64,000 bases of DNA from Sphingomonas sp. Leaf34 (GTDB lineage Bacteria; Pseudomonadota; Alphaproteobacteria; Sphingomonadales; Sphingomonadaceae): assembly GCF_001421805.1 (NCBI RefSeq), contig NZ_LMLC01000001.1, forward strand, positions 682,001 through 746,000, read 5' to 3'. Shown here in pieces: positions 62,449 through 64,000 of this stretch. The notes beneath the pieces were generated by a model. The model saw only the letters and a list, made by a program, of their open reading frames with translations. It made no database searches and had not been told where the DNA came from. The first letter of the stretch is position 1; the number at the start of each line of letters is the position of its first letter. Made by a program: the position numbers and the translations under genes.

Positions 62449-64000
62449 AGTCGCTGCTCGAAGCCCTCCAGCCGCTCGGCCGCGCGCTCATGCTGCCGAT
62501 CGCGGTGCTCCCCGTCGCAGGGCTCTTGCTGCGTCTCGGCCAGCCCGACCTGCTCGACATCGCGGTGCTCAGCGCGGCGGGCGACGCGATCTTCTCGCAT
62601 CTCGGCCTGTTGTTCGCGATCGGTGTCGCGACCGGTTTCGCGCGCGACGGCAATGGCGCCGCGTGTCTCGCGGGCGTGGTCTGCTATCTCGTCACCACGC
62701 AGGGCGCGCAGGCGTTGATGACAGTGCCCGCCGACGCACTCAAAGGCCTGACCGGTGACACGATCGCGCTCGCCACCGCGGCGTGGAAGGCCAAGGCGAT
62801 CGCGCGGCTCGACGTGCCGATCGGCATCCTGTCGGGGCTGATCGGCGGGAGTTTCTACAACCGCTTCTCGGCGATCGCGCTGCCCGAATATCTCGCCTTT
62901 TTCGGCGGGCGCCGGTTCGTGCCGATCGTCAGCGGCGTCGCTGGGCTTGCGCTCGGGGTGGTCGTCGGGCTTGGCTTCGGCGCGCTCAGCACCGGCATCG
63001 ACGGTCTGAGCTACGGGATCAGCGGCGCGGGCGGGTTCGGGCTGTTCGCGTTCGGGCTGCTCAACCGGCTGCTGCTCGTCACCGGGCTGCATCACCTGCT
63101 CAACAACATCGTCTGGTTCGTCGCGGGCGATTACCACGGCACGACCGGCGATCTGCGGCGCTTCTTCGCGGGCGACCCCAATGCCGGCGCGTTCATGGCC
63201 GGGTTCTTCCCGGTGATGATGTTCGGCCTGCCCGCCGCGTGCCTCGCCATGTACCATGCGGCGCTGCCCGAGCGGCGCGGGGCGGTCGGCGGCATGCTGC
63301 TCAGCCTTGCGCTCACGTCCGCGTTGACCGGCGTGACCGAGCCGATCGAGTTTAGCTTCATGTTCCTCGCGCCCGTGCTTTACGCGATCCATGCGGTGCT
63401 GACGGGCGTGTCGATGGCGCTGATGAACGCGCTGGGCGTCAAGCTCGGCTTCGGCTTCTCCGCCGGGCTATTCGACTACGTGCTGAACTACGGCAAGGCG
63501 ACCAAGCCGCTGCTGCTGATCCCGGTGGGCCTTGCCTATGCCGCGATCTACTATGTGCTGTTCCGCACCGTCATCAAGCGCCTCGATCTCCCGACCCCGG
63601 GTCGCGAGCGCGATGCGCCGGTAACGGCGGTGGCGGTCGCCAAGAGCGAACGCGGCGCCGCGTTTGCCGAGGCGCTCGGCGGCGCCGCCAACCTCACCAG
63701 CGTCGGCGCGTGCACGACCCGGCTGCGGCTGATCGTCGCGGACCAGGGGGCAGTCGACGAGGCACGGCTGAAGGCGCTCGGCGCGCGCGGCCTGATCCGG
63801 CCCTCGGCCAATGCCCTGCAGATCGTGCTCGGCCCGATCGCCGATTCGGTCGCGGTCGAGATCCGCGATGCGATCGCGGCGGGTGGCGTCGCGCCTGCGG
63901 CGGTCGCTCCGCTGCCGGAGGTCGCCGACATCCGCCTCACGCCGGCGACTCTGGCCGCGCTGGGCGGCGCGGACAATGTCGACGCGGCCACGCAGCATGG
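62445..64000 (+). CDS. nagE: PTS N-acetylglucosamine permease EIICB (partial, runs off the window)
   Basis: 518 residues are visible without a stop. Residues about 1-375 are the membrane EIIC domain of the glucose/GlcNAc family (LQPLGRALMLPIAVLPVAGLLLRLG, GLHHLLNNIVWF, GVTEPIEFSF); a linker leads to EIIB at about 400-485 with the phospho-Cys C423 in VGACTTRLRL. It takes up GlcNAc through the inner membrane as GlcNAc6P. After the EIIB domain, residues about 500-518 (LAALGGADNVDAAT) look like the start of a second EIIB-like repeat. ATG 62445 overlaps the nagF stop. Confidence 0.93.
   Translation, partial: MKSLLEALQPLGRALMLPIAVLPVAGLLLRLGQPDLLDIAVLSAAGDAIFSHLGLLFAIGVATGFARDGNGAACLAGVVCYLVTTQGAQALMTVPADALKGLTGDTIALATAAWKAKAIARLDVPIGILSGLIGGSFYNRFSAIALPEYLAFFGGRRFVPIVSGVAGLALGVVVGLGFGALSTGIDGLSYGISGAGGFGLFAFGLLNRLLLVTGLHHLLNNIVWFVAGDYHGTTGDLRRFFAGDPNAGAFMAGFFPVMMFGLPAACLAMYHAALPERRGAVGGMLLSLALTSALTGVTEPIEFSFMFLAPVLYAIHAVLTGVSMALMNALGVKLGFGFSAGLFDYVLNYGKATKPLLLIPVGLAYAAIYYVLFRTVIKRLDLPTPGRERDAPVTAVAVAKSERGAAFAEALGGAANLTSVGACTTRLRLIVADQGAVDEARLKALGARGLIRPSANALQIVLGPIADSVAVEIRDAIAAGGVAPAAVAPLPEVADIRLTPATLAALGGADNVDAATQH

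Overview
This is a high-GC (roughly two-thirds G+C by eye) bacterial chromosome segment. It has the coding style of an alphaproteobacterium, most probably Sphingomonas or a close Sphingomonadaceae relative. Reasons: a TonB receptor feeding a glycoside-hydrolase locus, a TorF-type porin beside kdp, an AcvB/VirJ-like gene beside mprF, pervasive 4-base ATGA stop/start overlaps, and many dispersed palindromic (REP-like) repeats between genes. No IS element, prophage, CRISPR array, tRNA or rRNA was recognised.

Layout. 64-4237: a short-chain dehydrogenase, an unknown lipoprotein and the malic enzyme MaeB. 4595-10539: mutS, a zinc-type CDF exporter, a glycine-zipper surface protein, a long-chain polyprenyl diphosphate synthase and a small chorismate mutase. 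10618-14313: a probable three-gene membrane-lipid operon (VirJ/AcvB-like hydrolase, DUF2147 protein, MprF). 14333-14992: a dTMP-kinase-like gene. 15130-21802: a MarR-controlled efflux operon (FUSC, DUF1656, HlyD, NodT-type outer-membrane factor, MFS pump) whose junctions are almost all ATGA overlaps. 21922-25223: opgG/D-opgH for osmoregulated periplasmic glucan. 25801-34852: kdpE-kdpD-kdpC-kdpB-kdpA-kdpF, a 27-residue membrane ORF and a TorF porin, all on the minus strand. 34981-35667: a decayed nhaA. 35643-37052: an FAD/NAD(P)-binding protein.

37259-64000 is the most interesting part. It is one divergent locus that looks like a complete programme for taking up and dismantling complex N-glycans and using the released GlcNAc. 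Leftward from 55617 run a TonB-dependent receptor and seven exported glycosidases: GH2 beta-galactosidase-like, GH20 beta-hexosaminidase, GH2 beta-mannosidase, GH3, GH125, GH92 and GH29. Nearly all are coupled by 1- or 4-base overlaps. Rightward from 55996 run cutC, nagR, nagB-II, nagA, nagF (EIIA-HPr-EI fusion) and nagE (EIICB, cut by the window end). Each enzyme matches one linkage of a plant- or animal-type N-glycan. The GH3/GH29 pair would suit the core xylose and fucose of plant glycans. TTGGTACT-type half-sites near nagR and in the receptor promoter are candidate NagR operators.

A second theme is a set of paired palindromic repeats in at least four families. They sit between genes, between kdpB and kdpC, at the start codons of nodT and the GH3 gene, and once in frame inside nagF, where the repeat encodes the linker between HPr and Enzyme I.
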